In this document: positions 31,046 through 40,982 of the stretch, one piece after another | Layout of the letters: each line of letters opens with the position of its first letter | Position numbering within the stretch: the first letter of the stretch is position 1 | Source: Endotrypanum monterogeii | Taxonomy: Eukaryota; Euglenozoa; Kinetoplastea; Trypanosomatida; Trypanosomatidae | Assembly: GCA_000333855.2 (NCBI GenBank) | Contig: CM007316.1 | Coordinates: forward strand, 930,757-994,756 | Direction of reading: 5' to 3' | Length of the DNA stretch: 64,000 nt | The notes under the pieces: generated by a model | The model's database searches: none | What the model was told of the DNA's origin: nothing | What the model saw: the letters and a program-made list of their open reading frames with translations, nothing else | Translations under genes and position numbers: made by a program

Positions 31046-32308
31046 CTAGTCCTCCACAGGATCTGCATGTTCGTCCTCGTCCGAAGAGGAGGAGGAAGAC
31101 GAGGAGGTCATGCTCCTGTGCGCCGCTGTTTTTTCTAGCACGCAGAAAAACATAGGGCCCCATCCATGGCAGGAGTCGGGCAGAAGCAAGCGACCGTACG
31201 CTGTCGCCTCACCGAGCACAGATGGCGTATGCCGGAAACACGCCGCTGTAGTAGAAGCGTGTGTTTCGCCCACCTCGCTTATCGTCCTCGTTGAATCAGC
31301 TGAAGCAGCAGCGGCGGCGGCAGACTCTGCCTTAATAACCTTGACACCACACCGAGTGCGACGCAGAACCTCTGCCACGACACCGTCGTTTTCCAAGGGA
31401 GAAATTGAGCAGGTGCTGTAGACTATGCGGCCACCAACACGACACGTTTCTATCGCGCGCTGAAGCAGCGTTCGTTGAAGAATTGCAAGCTGGGTTGTCG
31501 TCCCCTCGGACCACTCACGCAGCGACGGGGGGGATCCGCCTGACTGTTGGAGGAGGTGCCGCTCCGAGGAGCACGGGGCATCGACGAGGACACGCGAGAA
31601 GGCCCCCGGGTCGTGCCACGTCTGCGCATCGCGCTGCGTGGTTCTCCATGGGACGTAGTTAACCGGCACGTGCTCCTGCAAATTACGACGGAGCCGCGTG
31701 CAGCGGTCGGCACGACTCTCATTGCACGTGAGTGAGCCGTCAGGTGAGAGAAACTGCGCAATCGCAATCGATTTTCCACCTGGTGCTGCGCACATGTCGA
31801 GGACAGTATCGAACCCGCCCACCTGCAGCTGCTCAACGATGTGCGTTGAGGCATAGTCGAGCAAGTAGTAGGCCTTGATACCAAAGGCATCCATAGGGGG
31901 CTTGTCGATGATGATCTTCTGGTGAAGTGCACCAGCAGCCTTTGTAGAGGTCCCCTTCTCCTGCTGCGTTGCTTTGTTGCTGCCATGATCTGCCGTAACT
32001 GCGGCCTCGCCTGAGTAGGTCTCAAGGGACGGCTGAAAGGCCTGGATAACGGAATTGGGGTCAACTCGTGTAAGACCGTGTGTCGCCTCCTCGAAAGGGA
32101 CCTGAGAGAAGCGGTTCCAGAGTGCCACCTTGCGGGGCGCCTCTACCATGGATGCGCGCAGAGTAGGCCAACGCTCACCGTAGATTTCGCTGTAGTACTC
32201 ATCAAACGTGCGCAGTCTACCTCGTTGCTTTCTCTTGAAGCCCTCCGTCGTGTGAGCACTCGATACGGTCTTCTTGCGGCTGTAGCCGGTAGGCACCGGT
32301 GGGGGCAT
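31046..32308 (-). CDS. NSUN4-like: NOL1/NOP2/Sun RNA m5C methyltransferase, NSUN4-like
   Basis: Predicted 420-aa S-adenosylmethionine-dependent RNA cytosine-5 methyltransferase. The SAM-binding motif I is DMCAAPGGKS (171-180). Motif IV is VDAPCS (242-247) with the release cysteine Cys246, and motif VI is YSTCSISPLEND with catalytic Cys300. The N-terminal segment YYSEIYGERWPTLRASM resembles NSUN4, the mitochondrial small-subunit rRNA methyltransferase, rather than NSUN2 or NOP2. The C-terminus is a Ser/acidic tail encoded by a short repeat. The open frame extends 76 codons upstream to a GTG; the first ATG is at 32306-32308. That upstream stretch has a plausible basic mitochondrial-like sequence, but it lacks an ATG, so import would rely on the basic N-terminus after Met1. 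Enzyme class is certain, NSUN4 orthology is likely. Confidence 0.92.
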   Translation of the reverse strand: MPPPVPTGYSRKKTVSSAHTTEGFKRKQRGRLRTFDEYYSEIYGERWPTLRASMVEAPRKVALWNRFSQVPFEEATHGLTRVDPNSVIQAFQPSLETYSGEAAVTADHGSNKATQQEKGTSTKAAGALHQKIIIDKPPMDAFGIKAYYLLDYASTHIVEQLQVGGFDTVLDMCAAPGGKSIAIAQFLSPDGSLTCNESRADRCTRLRRNLQEHVPVNYVPWRTTQRDAQTWHDPGAFSRVLVDAPCSSERHLLQQSGGSPPSLREWSEGTTTQLAILQRTLLQRAIETCRVGGRIVYSTCSISPLENDGVVAEVLRRTRCGVKVIKAESAAAAAASADSTRTISEVGETHASTTAACFRHTPSVLGEATAYGRLLLPDSCHGWGPMFFCVLEKTAAHRSMTSSSSSSSSDEDEHADPVED

Positions 32309-33372
32309 GGCGGAAGAGTGGTCAAGAAGCGAATGAGCCGAATAACGCGCCACGAGTATTATCCCTTGGCTAGTGTGACGAACACGGCGATGAATAACAA
32401 ACACGTTTGGTTGAGCTCGTGCGCGTGACTCGGGACACAAACGGTGCACCCAAAACTTGATTCTAGTAATGCTTGATGTCGTGCAGGGAGAATTATGCCG
32501 ATGAGAAGACACAACAGGAAAAGATTCTCCACACACGCACAGAGACAGAGAGAGAGCGGCAGCAGGAGGAAGAGGTATAGGCTAGAGAATTGCATTAGAA
32601 TTCACCTTATGGGAGGCTGTAAACACAACGGTGAAGAGGGATCATCAGAAGGGTGAGAGGCCCCTTTTTTTCGTAGCAGTGTGCAAAGGCAACGGCGGCG
32701 CCTCAAGCATCCACCGAGGCCCATCCAGTCAGAAACCTGCTAAAGGAATACCACCACCACCAATACATAAAGAGAAAAGCTTCAATGGCGCATGAACAGG
32801 TGAACCGAACGTAAAACCAGTACGTAAGAAGAAACGAGTGATCTGTGCCTCCACCCCCCCCCGCCCCCCGGGTCGTCCTTGCCCCGCACCTCGCTCACTT
32901 ACCACATACCTAGATGCGCTCGACTAGTAACAAATGCGTCACTCACCCCGCGCCCACCCCCTTTTCCCTCGATTTTCATTGTGTCACGTTGCCTCCGACA
33001 CCATCACCCCTCCCTCACTTGGAATTCTGTGAATTTGACACACCAATCTCTCCTCTCCCACAATGCACACACTCACAGGAACGTGAGTGTTTTTCACACC
33101 CAGAGTTCGAGGGAGGCCACATACACGCACCCACACAGGCACAGGCACACACACAAAAAAAAAACAAAAAAATGTGGGCATCACTAGCCTCACACAAGCA
33201 CAGGTGATCCCAAAATCAAATAGCTGCGCCGACATGTAAGAGGACTGGAAAGAAAAAGGGAACCCTCACCCTTCTCTTCACCCCTTCCTCCCTTTCACGC
33301 ACAGACTTTTGAAACCGCTGATGAGAGGCTAAACATCCTTCCGATCGCCTACCGTAGCAGGCGTGAGCATCA
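32309..33372. other. Intergenic spacer
   Basis: No supported gene. It includes C-rich stretches (32850-32870), CA-rich sequence at 33120-33160 and an A run near 33160-33175. Nothing suggests an RNA gene. Confidence 0.6.
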
Positions 33373-34812
33373 CTACGATTTGGAGTGCTCACTCGGTGAC
33401 GGCACGCCCTCATCCGTTAAGGGAGAAGCAGCAGCATCTGTCTTCGTCTCGTGTTGCGTGTGCTCTCCCTCAGGGGTGCTGAGAGGAGACGGTGTCGAGT
33501 CAGTCGCGTTGGCCTCCCCTGACGTCTCTGGTGGTACCGCGAACCCGAGCACTTGGTTTAGATTTGAATACGGGGGCGGAGTGTAGCGCGTTTCCATATA
33601 TTTGTCCCCCCGTAGCGGACGCTGGAGTTCATCAATCATCGCCCTCTTCATCCATGCGCAGCCGGTCTCTGGGTCTGCCAGCTGAGACCAGGCGCGATCG
33701 ATCGGGTCTGGGGACTGGCGCAAAAGTGTCGTGTCCCAGTGATGCATGTAGGTATTCAGACCCACCTGCGGACCGGGCACCTGCACGTCGTAGGGGACTT
33801 CGACCAAAAAATAGTGCACCGGCACACGCCAATAAAACACCGGGTTGTCCTGGGACAGTACCGCGGTGGGGTACACATTTCCGGCCTCGACAGTGATGCC
33901 GGTCTCCTCCCAGAGCGTTCGAATCGCTGCCTCCTTGTAATGCTCGTATAGCAGCGTCCACTTTCCAGGTGTCTTGAGAGAAATAGGGGGGATGTCTGGT
34001 GGCCGCAGATCTCGATTGATGCGACGTAACAGAAGCCACTCGACACTTTCGCCTGGGCAAGTCGACGGCACCTTCTCAGAGCTGCCAACTTTCCCTGGGA
34101 TCTGCCGGAACACAGCCAATCTAACGTAAGCAGGATCCTGGTCGAGCGCTGTTTCCATTAGCTGCCGACAATTAAAGATGCCACGCTCGCTGCCGAAGAG
34201 ATACACGGTTAGCTCTACCTCATCAGCCGTCGCGTAACCACCTTCCTCCTCCGGCAGACCAAGCCGTGCGGGATGAGTAGGTTCAACCTCTAAGTGAACA
34301 CCAGTACGATATTTGAGCTCTGACGCCCACTCCCGCATCGGACCGGTGACTTTTCGAGCGTGCTCAGCCGTCGTCTGCCAGCGATACACAAGTGAATTGG
34401 TCAAAAGATCAAACCTGCCCGGCGGTTGCTCAATCTTTTCCAAGCGGATGCGCGCACTCGGCGTCTGCAAGTCTGCGTTGACCAGGGGCTGGGAGAGCAC
34501 CGTGTCCATCGACAAGTTGCCCTCACCCGCCAAGGCGTGAGAAAGCTCGGATTGTAGTCCAGAAGAGTCGTCCGTCACGTACCCAGGGCCCTCTCCCCCG
34601 GAGCGCCAGCGGCACGACGCCACTTGCGTCGCTGGACAGGAGCAGCTACTGCTTGCACCCGCCCACCCAGAGGAGCAAGTCTTTACACCAACAAAGCGAC
34701 GCATAAAAGAGAACACCGGCTTCCCCAACTGAAGTGAGCTACTACTAACGTGCTTGGGAGCCGCGAGGTCACACAGCCGCGCGCGGTGCAGGAGCGATCC
34801 GATGCGAACCAT
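33373..34812 (-). CDS. MERS1-like: Nudix-domain protein resembling mitochondrial MERS1
   Basis: Predicted 479-aa protein with a basic, mitochondrial-type N-terminus (MVRIGSLLHRARLCDLAAPKH). A Nudix box lies at 283-306 (from GKWTLLYEH to LWEETGI). Arg298, Glu302, Glu303 and Gly305 match the consensus, but the Glu expected after the Arg is Thr299, and the G-to-E spacing is one residue longer than the norm. Nudix enzymes hydrolyse nucleoside diphosphates linked to other groups, including RNA 5' triphosphate ends. In trypanosomes the mitochondrial edited mRNA stability factor MERS1 is a Nudix protein of similar size that acts on 5' ends of mitochondrial transcripts. Size, presumed targeting and the unusual extensions fit MERS1, but I cannot confirm orthology. 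The C-terminal 60 residues are low complexity. A textbook splice acceptor (34854-34890) precedes the ATG. Confidence 0.85.
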   Translation of the reverse strand: MVRIGSLLHRARLCDLAAPKHVSSSSLQLGKPVFSFMRRFVGVKTCSSGWAGASSSCSCPATQVASCRWRSGGEGPGYVTDDSSGLQSELSHALAGEGNLSMDTVLSQPLVNADLQTPSARIRLEKIEQPPGRFDLLTNSLVYRWQTTAEHARKVTGPMREWASELKYRTGVHLEVEPTHPARLGLPEEEGGYATADEVELTVYLFGSERGIFNCRQLMETALDQDPAYVRLAVFRQIPGKVGSSEKVPSTCPGESVEWLLLRRINRDLRPPDIPPISLKTPGKWTLLYEHYKEAAIRTLWEETGITVEAGNVYPTAVLSQDNPVFYWRVPVHYFLVEVPYDVQVPGPQVGLNTYMHHWDTTLLRQSPDPIDRAWSQLADPETGCAWMKRAMIDELQRPLRGDKYMETRYTPPPYSNLNQVLGFAVPPETSGEANATDSTPSPLSTPEGEHTQHETKTDAAASPLTDEGVPSPSEHSKS

Positions 34813-34826
34813 TCCTTATTGATGAT

Positions 34827-35022
34827 CGGCCTCGACTGTTCGCTATCTCGTACCTGCAAATAAACGACGCAGAAAAAAAAAAAGGGAGGTGGGCAAGGGA
34901 AAATCCACAAACACCACACAGTCCAGTGAGCAGAGCAGGTGCAATGGTAACAAGAGGATTAAAAAGGGGGAGAGCGAGGAAAAAAGTTGTCATTTTGGGG
35001 GGAGCACATGAACACATCACCG

Positions 35023-35058
<36 letters not shown>
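34827..35058. repeat. Left copy of gap-flanking direct duplicate
   Basis: It begins with CGGCCTCGACTG and runs through the A12 tract and a TA run. It matches 35167-35398 at a constant offset of 340 bp with only a few differences, for example ACATCACCG against ACATCAACG before the TA run and one extra A in the A tract. Confidence 0.9.
34854..34890 (-). promoter_or_regulatory. Trans-splice acceptor of the Nudix gene
   Basis: Read on the minus strand this is a tract of C and T including T11, followed by TTTGCAG. It is the expected pyrimidine tract plus AG for spliced-leader addition. It would leave a 5' UTR of about 40 nt before the ATG at 34810-34812. Confidence 0.65.
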
Positions 35059-35059
<1 letters not shown>

Positions 35060-35156
35060 TCTACTACTACACCACCTACCGACCCGACACACGACGACAC
35101 ACCGACGACTAACACGACGAACTTACGTACGTTAGTTCCCGTTTACGTACGTACGT

Positions 35157-35166
35157 NNNNNNNNNN
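35157..35166. other. Assembly gap (10 N)
   Basis: A run of ten N between the two copies of a direct duplicate. The short fixed length suggests a scaffolding placeholder rather than a measured distance. Confidence 0.95.
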
Positions 35167-35363
35167 CGGCCTCGACTGTTCGCTATCTCGTACCTGCAAA
35201 TAAACGACGCAGAAAAAAAAAAAAGGGAGGTGGGCAAGGGAAAATCCACAAACACCACACAGTCCAGTGAGCAGAGCAGGTGCAATGGTAACAAGAGGAT
35301 TAAAAAGGGGGAGAGCGAGGAAAAAAGTTGTCATTTTGGGGGGAGCACATGAACACATCAACG

Positions 35364-35398
<35 letters not shown>
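35167..35398. repeat. Right copy of gap-flanking direct duplicate
   Basis: Near-identical to 34827-35058. Beyond its TA run (35366-35398) the sequence continues into ordinary-looking spacer, whereas the left copy runs into degenerate words, so this copy probably represents the true continuation. Confidence 0.9.
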
Positions 35399-35400
<2 letters not shown>

Positions 35401-36107
35401 ACCTATACCACCCACTCCCGCGCACACAGGCACACACACGCATACAGCATTCGCTGTTTTCCCACTCGTTGGCATGTGCCCAACGATCATGCGTCAAACA
35501 TATAAGCCACGAGGAAGAAGTGCGCTGTGTTCGAGACAACATCAAAAAACATAGCGATGGAGGAGACACGTCACGAGCAGGAGAGCAGATACAAGGTCAG
35601 CCACCGCTGGAACCATGCCCTGTGGATGGACTTGACTCTGGGCGAGCAGAGTCTTTCTGCCCCCACACAGTTGGGGAGGGGAGGTAATCTGCAAACAAAC
35701 ATGTGTGCGATGAACGCCATTGTTCGGGGAGTTTCGGTGCATGCAAGAGGAAGATACACTGCTGCCTTCAAAGTAGGACCAGATGAGAAGCGACTCAGTC
35801 TCAGTGCATGTGTATCGTTTCTATTTATATATCTCTGTGAATGCCAGCTGATGCTGGTGCGGTACTAGAAGCCGTAACAACTCCCCGAACTTCGTGATGG
35901 GGCTACGTGTCTGTGTGAAAAGGTAGGATAGCAAGCGAAGGAGAGTCTAGACAGAATAAAGGAGAAAGTCAGGCATGGGCATTCAAAAGCCACTTGCAAT
36001 ATCGCATGCCCATCAAGCGCAGATAGAGAAACACACGCACAAAAAAAAAACATTTTGAGAAAACAAAATAACACCCCCACGTCCACACAGACCCCATCAA
36101 TCGTTGT

Positions 36108-37181
36108 TTAATTTGAACACTTGGCCATCGCAGATGCAGGTGGCGCGGTAAGCAGTAGCAGTGCTGTCTCGCGTGCACGCTCGAGATGTTTCCTCAGAAG
36201 CATAAGCTTAAACGGAGTCACGTTGCGTCCCACATTCAAGTCATACTCGAAGGGATCCTCGATGCACCAACGGTAGTGTATCTTTTCTCCGCGAATTCGT
36301 GCCATGTCCTCCACCTGCTTTGTCCACGAGAGCGTCTCCTTTGTCGTCTCCCCCGCCGCCCGAGTGAGACTCATCACCTCGGTCTCTGGTGAGAATTCAT
36401 CTAGATAGTAACCGACGAAGTCCATCAGCATGTCCGCCAGCACCCGCGCATCCTGCTTGGGGGTTTCCAGTGGCATGTATGGCGGCATCGGAGCTATGGT
36501 GGCTACATCACACGACTCAAGGGGTACAAGTGTCACCAGCTTACGTCGCAGCAGATAATACACCACCATAATGTTCCAGCCGTAAGAGGTGATGCATCCC
36601 CCCTCGACGGAGGCATTGAGCCCTGCACGCTTACTCCACCGCTTCACTATCATGCTCAACCAGCGTGCCTCGGGACACTGATTGAAGTAGGTGCGCAGTA
36701 GCGCACTGTTGCGAACACCGTTGCGGCGGTTAGCCGTGACGTCAAAACTTGCCGCATCCACACCAAGACCGCCTTTCACACGCAGAACGGGTACGCGCGT
36801 GCGGCGAACAAGCTCAATGTCCCACAAGTAGTGCTCCCGCTTCACGACCTCACTCAAACGATAAAGAAAGTCTGATTGCATTCCCTTGGCTACCTCCGAT
36901 ACAGCGTCAGCACCTCTTCCGTCCTTCACATCTGTTGGGCTCAAGCACGCAAAGTCGACATCGGAGCCTTGCTCATGGACACCAAGAACGGCAACGGAAC
37001 CAAAAATATACGGAGTCATCGCCGGGTCCACTGCGTGAGCGCAGGCAGCAACTTTTTCATGCACATCTGCGACTGGCTTTGTGTCCAGGCGCCGAGAAAG
37101 CTGCTCCTCACAGAAACGCGATACCGCTGCACGAACGTCGCTAATCGCCGCGACTGGTTTTAGCCCCCTACAGTTCTTCAT
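36108..37181 (-). CDS. TUT4: Terminal uridylyltransferase 4 (TUT4)
   Basis: Predicted 357-aa RNA uridylyltransferase of the DNA polymerase beta-like nucleotidyltransferase superfamily, which adds uridines to RNA 3' ends using UTP. The signature FGS...GSDVDFACL (60-80) holds the metal-binding aspartates Asp74 and Asp76, and the third is Asp147 in SFDVTANRRNGVRN. The nucleotide-recognition domain follows, with RWSKRAGLNAS and TSYGWNIMVVYYLL, and the family-typical WCIEDPFEYDLNVGRNVTP segment close to the end. There is no insertion domain between the two halves, and the size is close to the compact trypanosome TUT4 (about 330 aa), a cytosolic minimal TUTase; MEAT1 and RET1/RET2 are longer. It lies two genes from an RNA methyltransferase and next to a Nudix protein. 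All catalytic residues are intact. Confidence 0.93.
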   Translation of the reverse strand: MKNCRGLKPVAAISDVRAAVSRFCEEQLSRRLDTKPVADVHEKVAACAHAVDPAMTPYIFGSVAVLGVHEQGSDVDFACLSPTDVKDGRGADAVSEVAKGMQSDFLYRLSEVVKREHYLWDIELVRRTRVPVLRVKGGLGVDAASFDVTANRRNGVRNSALLRTYFNQCPEARWLSMIVKRWSKRAGLNASVEGGCITSYGWNIMVVYYLLRRKLVTLVPLESCDVATIAPMPPYMPLETPKQDARVLADMLMDFVGYYLDEFSPETEVMSLTRAAGETTKETLSWTKQVEDMARIRGEKIHYRWCIEDPFEYDLNVGRNVTPFKLMLLRKHLERARETALLLLTAPPASAMAKCSN

Positions 37182-37250
37182 TTCTCACTGGTCACGTTCA
37201 AGACAAAAGAATTCCCTCGTGCCCAATCACGCACTCGTCTGCGTCTGCGC

Positions 37251-37317
<67 letters not shown>

Positions 37318-37952
37318 TGTATGTGCCATCGTTGTGCAGTTGAAACAAAAACATGTATCGGAGCGTGTACAGACACAAATCAATCAAGGAGGACAGATGC
37401 AGTAAGAGCAGCGCATGTCGCATTGTTGGAGAGTAGATCCTTCCCCCCCCCCAGCAGCAGCAGTTCGAATACGAAGGAGAAAAAAAAAGGATTTGCCGCA
37501 CTAAGCCACATCCAAAACGGCCCATGTGTAACAATGAAGGAGGAGGAGAGGCCGCAGCTGGTTGCAGCAAACTAGAAAAGAAAGATCCACCGCGCGTCTC
37601 TGTCAGGGGGAGTGCTACCGCCGACACTATCGATCCAGTGTTCGCTGCAGAGCGGTCAGAGAGATTCCTTTTTTAGTGTGACATCTTTTGTTTTCTTGAT
37701 TCTTCTGTGATCATGAACAACACGCAAAACAAAAAGAAAAATGCGCATCGCGCTTGACTTTGCGCGGCAGTAGCGACTAGCAGAAAGAAAAAGGTAATGG
37801 GAAAACACACACCCGCACGCGTTGTGGAAGCGGAGAAACATCTGAGAAAGAAGAAACAACCGAAACAATGTGGCCACAAATAAACCATATGCTCACACAG
37901 CACCGTGGCGCGATCAAAGAAGAAGTAATGAGGGGGAAGGAAGAGAAGTGTC
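37182..37952. other. Intergenic spacer
   Basis: No supported gene. A TA run joined to a GT run (37254-37324) lies about 75 bp upstream of TUT4. In the transcript this is CA followed by TA and ACAG, which could replace a classical pyrimidine tract as splice acceptor. Confidence 0.6.
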
Positions 37953-40900
37953 TCAGCGTAAGCCCTCAATACGAGACCCGTGCTCCATATCGGTGAGAAC
38001 CATCAGAATATCTGACAGCTCCTCCGTGACACGGTCAGCAAAGGAAACGCCCATCTCCACCAGGCGCTTTGAGTGAGACTCTGCAGCCTTGTTTGCCTGA
38101 ACCTGGTGCCACACAACATGCCGATTGATCTCCGTCACACGTGCACGCAAGAATGCAACCGAGTTCGGGTACACCACATAGCCCGCCTCCTCTGAAAGTG
38201 GTTGATGCTGTTCGTGGAGAGGTTCCAGAGGCACTGAAGACGGCAGCTGGGTATGCAAAATCTGCAAGTGGGGATCTTGGGATCTGCTCGCTGAGGAAGC
38301 CATCCGCGCATGCGAACCGCTGTGTCGAACACTAACCAAGTTGTCTTGCTCTGGGGCCATGTTAATTGATCGGTAAACACTGCCTGTTAAAGTCTTGACA
38401 CCGCGTCCGGTAAGCCGTGATGAGGCAGACTCTGAGCGCGCAGTGTCGCAAGAGATCAACGAACTGCGGCTCACTCGTCCCTCGCCTTCCTGTTTCTGCG
38501 GAGGGGTGATGTCGTTCACTGATGTCGTCACCGAATACCTGGCCGGCGTGATATCGACAACACCTCCGTCTCCACACATTAAAGTCCTCGCATTCTGATG
38601 AGTTCGCCCTGCGTCTTGCGCTGGCGATGTCGGCGAGGTCTGTTCTGAAAGTGAGGACGAGGCGAAATATCGTTGTGGTGTTGGCAGACTGGGGCATAGC
38701 GTACGAGTCGCAGATTCCACGGGGGACGCAACCTGCCTCGCCGAATTACCTGATGGCGCAGGTCGGGATGGCAACGGTGTACCCGCCACCAGGAAGCTCG
38801 TGGAATGTGAGCGACATACAAAGCAAGAGCAGCGCGAGGAAGACTGCGGTGACAGTGGCGGCGAGGCAGGCGGGCTATTCTGCTCGGCCTCGCCATCTAC
38901 GCCGTCAGTACCACTGCGAGGAAAGTACCGAGGGGAGCAAAGAACGCGAGCGTGGCAAGGGGGTGAGCGAAGCTCAGATGCAGAGGAAGTGATACCTCTG
39001 CAGATACTCCCTCGAGGAAGGGGCGCCGACATGACCTCCGGGGGTGTCTGCGGTGTGGGCCCCTTGGTGTCTTCTCTTTTTCCAGTCCCGGCCGCCCGTT
39101 CCCGAGCTACGAAGTTCGCGAAGGCCACGGCGGCACCGCGCGACGACGGCAGTGGTGGCCGCGGCATTGGTGACGACGAGCGAGACGACCACGACGATGT
39201 CAAAGAAGCGCTAAGCTCAAGTCGTTGCAAAGCAGGCGATGAAGTGCTTGATGTGGAAGCACCCCCAAGAGGGGAAGAAACCTTCACGTGTGAGGGTGGC
39301 AGTGAATGGGGTGTGCCAACGTTGGCAAACTTCTGTGAACTCTGTGTCCATCGCGGAGGACTGTAGAGCCGGCCGGTGCGCGCGAGATGCCGACGCCATG
39401 ACGCCAAACGAAAGTGGGTGTCTGCGTCCATCCCTGCGAGTAGCGGAGAGGGGGATTGCCGAGGACGACGGCGAAAAGCCTCCCACCTACTGGCCTGCTC
39501 CGTGATGGGACCTGTCTGGTGCAAGACGTGGTGATGCGGTCTCAGAGTTGCACCTGTGCCAGTCGAAAAATATGGTGAGAGAATCTGAGAGGGGTCTATA
39601 TCCCTAGGAGTACCCAAACGTCGATGGGGATGGAGGATGCCCACTGCCAGAGACTTGGGTGAGTGTCGCTCTCTCTGGGGTCTTGCCATCTGGCGGAACG
39701 AAAGAGGTTTTTCTGCCGAGGGCCGTGTCCCGCGCCCCTCCTGGCCCCTGCACCGGGGGCCCTGCCCTACCAACGCCGCAGGCCGCAGCGATGACGGAGG
39801 ACGCTGCAGAGGTGCGGGCGAGGGTGGAGTAGGCGTGCACAGTTTCCGCTGGGGACCGGTCTGCAACCCGTGCAGGTGTTGCGAACGTGCAAAACGACCG
39901 CTACGGCCTCGGCCTTCCCATGTCGCAGGCACAAAGCAGCCCTCAGATACTACCGCTTTCTCTGCTGGTGGCATTAACCCCATTAACCGTTGCTGACGAT
40001 GCTGTGCAGCCACTCTTTTCGCCTCCCGGGCCAGGCGGTGCCCTATGCGACGGGCCTCCGCAGTCGCAACGCACAGCCGCACCTCCGCAGAGAGGACTCG
40101 ACGCGCGCTGCGTAAGCCATCGAGAAGCATCGCGGCTGTAGCCTCTTCCAGTCTGTGCAATTCGAGAGTGAGGCAAATGGCGCCTTTAACTGTGTGCGCA
40201 GAGGGTGGAGTCGCATTCCTGGACGGGCACGAACAATGGGGAGACGATGCCAAGGATTCTGGACACGAAACGAGCGCAATCCTCGGCGAGACTGGATAGT
40301 GCACAGGCCACCGAGCAGCACTCGCCCTTGAGCTACACTGCGTGGTTCTGGGGATCTCTCCTGGCGGCAGAGGCGCAGAACGCTCAAGGTTTGCATATCG
40401 CGGCAGCTGCTGACGGGTAAAGGAATGCGGACGGGCATAAGGTGACAACGCCGGCGATTGGTGGGAAGCTGCAGACGCGTGCGGAGAGGCTAACCCTCGT
40501 CCACCGCACCGCCCGCCAGAGAAAGGACGGCCCACTTGAGTAGGCGGCAACCGGTGGGCCGTGGGAGGACGCCGAGGAGGAGGAGCAGTATCGACACAAG
40601 ACAGTATGTTTTGGTCTGCATCGGAGCTCCACGTGAACGCAGCAAGCCCGGATACCATGGCTGCCGCCTCCATTGAAGTCACCCCGCCAACCACAGAGAT
40701 TTGTCTGAGAGTCGGCGATGTGGCGGCAGCACAGAGCAGCACCTCTAACGCTGTCGAAGACACAACGTACTTCAAGTGAATTGTCATGACAGTGAGCGAT
40801 ACGCAGGAAGCAAAGAGCGGGGCCACGAATCGCGCATCACAAAGATGCAGTGCATGCAGAGGTGTGTTGCCAATCGTAGCGCGCTCCACGGTGTTGCGCG

Positions 40901-40982
40901 TAAGGCGAGTGGCGAGTACATTGGCGGAAGCGGCAACATGGCGCTGCTGGCGTTGTGACTGGGCCAGGGGACTCGGGAGCAT
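37953..40982 (-). CDS. Hypothetical 1009-aa protein with LRR-like N-terminus and coiled-coil segments
   Basis: Predicted 1009-aa protein when started at the first ATG (40980-40982); the open frame extends 71 codons to a TTG. Residues about 35-110 contain leucine-rich-repeat-like strands (TPLHALHLCDARFV, LTVMTIHLKYVVS, TLRQISVVGG). A long helix with coiled-coil character lies at about 262-340 (LTLELHRLEEATAAMLLDGL, RIGHRLAREAKRVAAQHRQ). The middle is Ser/Pro/Arg-rich and disordered. The last 75 residues form a second helical region (VAFLRARVTEINRHVVWHQV, DRVTEELSDILMVLTDM). I do not recognise the protein; a cytoskeletal or flagellar scaffold is possible. As in the 2506-aa gene, a pyrimidine tract ending in CAG touches the ATG directly. 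Confidence 0.82.
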   Translation of the reverse strand: MLPSPLAQSQRQQRHVAASANVLATRLTRNTVERATIGNTPLHALHLCDARFVAPLFASCVSLTVMTIHLKYVVSSTALEVLLCAAATSPTLRQISVVGGVTSMEAAAMVSGLAAFTWSSDADQNILSCVDTAPPPRRPPTAHRLPPTQVGRPFSGGRCGGRGLASPHASAASHQSPALSPYARPHSFTRQQLPRYANLERSAPLPPGEIPRTTQCSSRASAARWPVHYPVSPRIALVSCPESLASSPHCSCPSRNATPPSAHTVKGAICLTLELHRLEEATAAMLLDGLRSARRVLSAEVRLCVATAEARRIGHRLAREAKRVAAQHRQQRLMGLMPPAEKAVVSEGCFVPATWEGRGRSGRFARSQHLHGLQTGPQRKLCTPTPPSPAPLQRPPSSLRPAALVGQGPRCRGQEGRGTRPSAEKPLSFRQMARPQRERHSPKSLAVGILHPHRRLGTPRDIDPSQILSPYFSTGTGATLRPHHHVLHQTGPITEQASRWEAFRRRPRQSPSPLLAGMDADTHFRLASWRRHLARTGRLYSPPRWTQSSQKFANVGTPHSLPPSHVKVSSPLGGASTSSTSSPALQRLELSASLTSSWSSRSSSPMPRPPLPSSRGAAVAFANFVARERAAGTGKREDTKGPTPQTPPEVMSAPLPRGSICRGITSSASELRSPPCHARVLCSPRYFPRSGTDGVDGEAEQNSPPASPPLSPQSSSRCSCFVCRSHSTSFLVAGTPLPSRPAPSGNSARQVASPVESATRTLCPSLPTPQRYFASSSLSEQTSPTSPAQDAGRTHQNARTLMCGDGGVVDITPARYSVTTSVNDITPPQKQEGEGRVSRSSLISCDTARSESASSRLTGRGVKTLTGSVYRSINMAPEQDNLVSVRHSGSHARMASSASRSQDPHLQILHTQLPSSVPLEPLHEQHQPLSEEAGYVVYPNSVAFLRARVTEINRHVVWHQVQANKAAESHSKRLVEMGVSFADRVTEELSDILMVLTDMEHGSRIEGLR

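Larger units (their letters stand above)
34813..36107. other. Intergenic spacer with second assembly gap and duplicated block
   Basis: No supported gene. About 230 bp (34827-35058) is repeated almost exactly at 35167-35398 on the other side of a 10-N gap; both copies end in a TA run. The segment 35059-35156 between them is composed of short TAC/GAC words and looks artefactual. The duplicate also copies part of the splice acceptor of the Nudix gene. Confidence 0.75.

Noticed and set aside
32309..32536. Upstream extension of the NSUN4-like frame
   Set aside because: It begins at GTG with no ATG in 76 codons. Trypanosomatid genes use ATG, so it was left out of the coding region.
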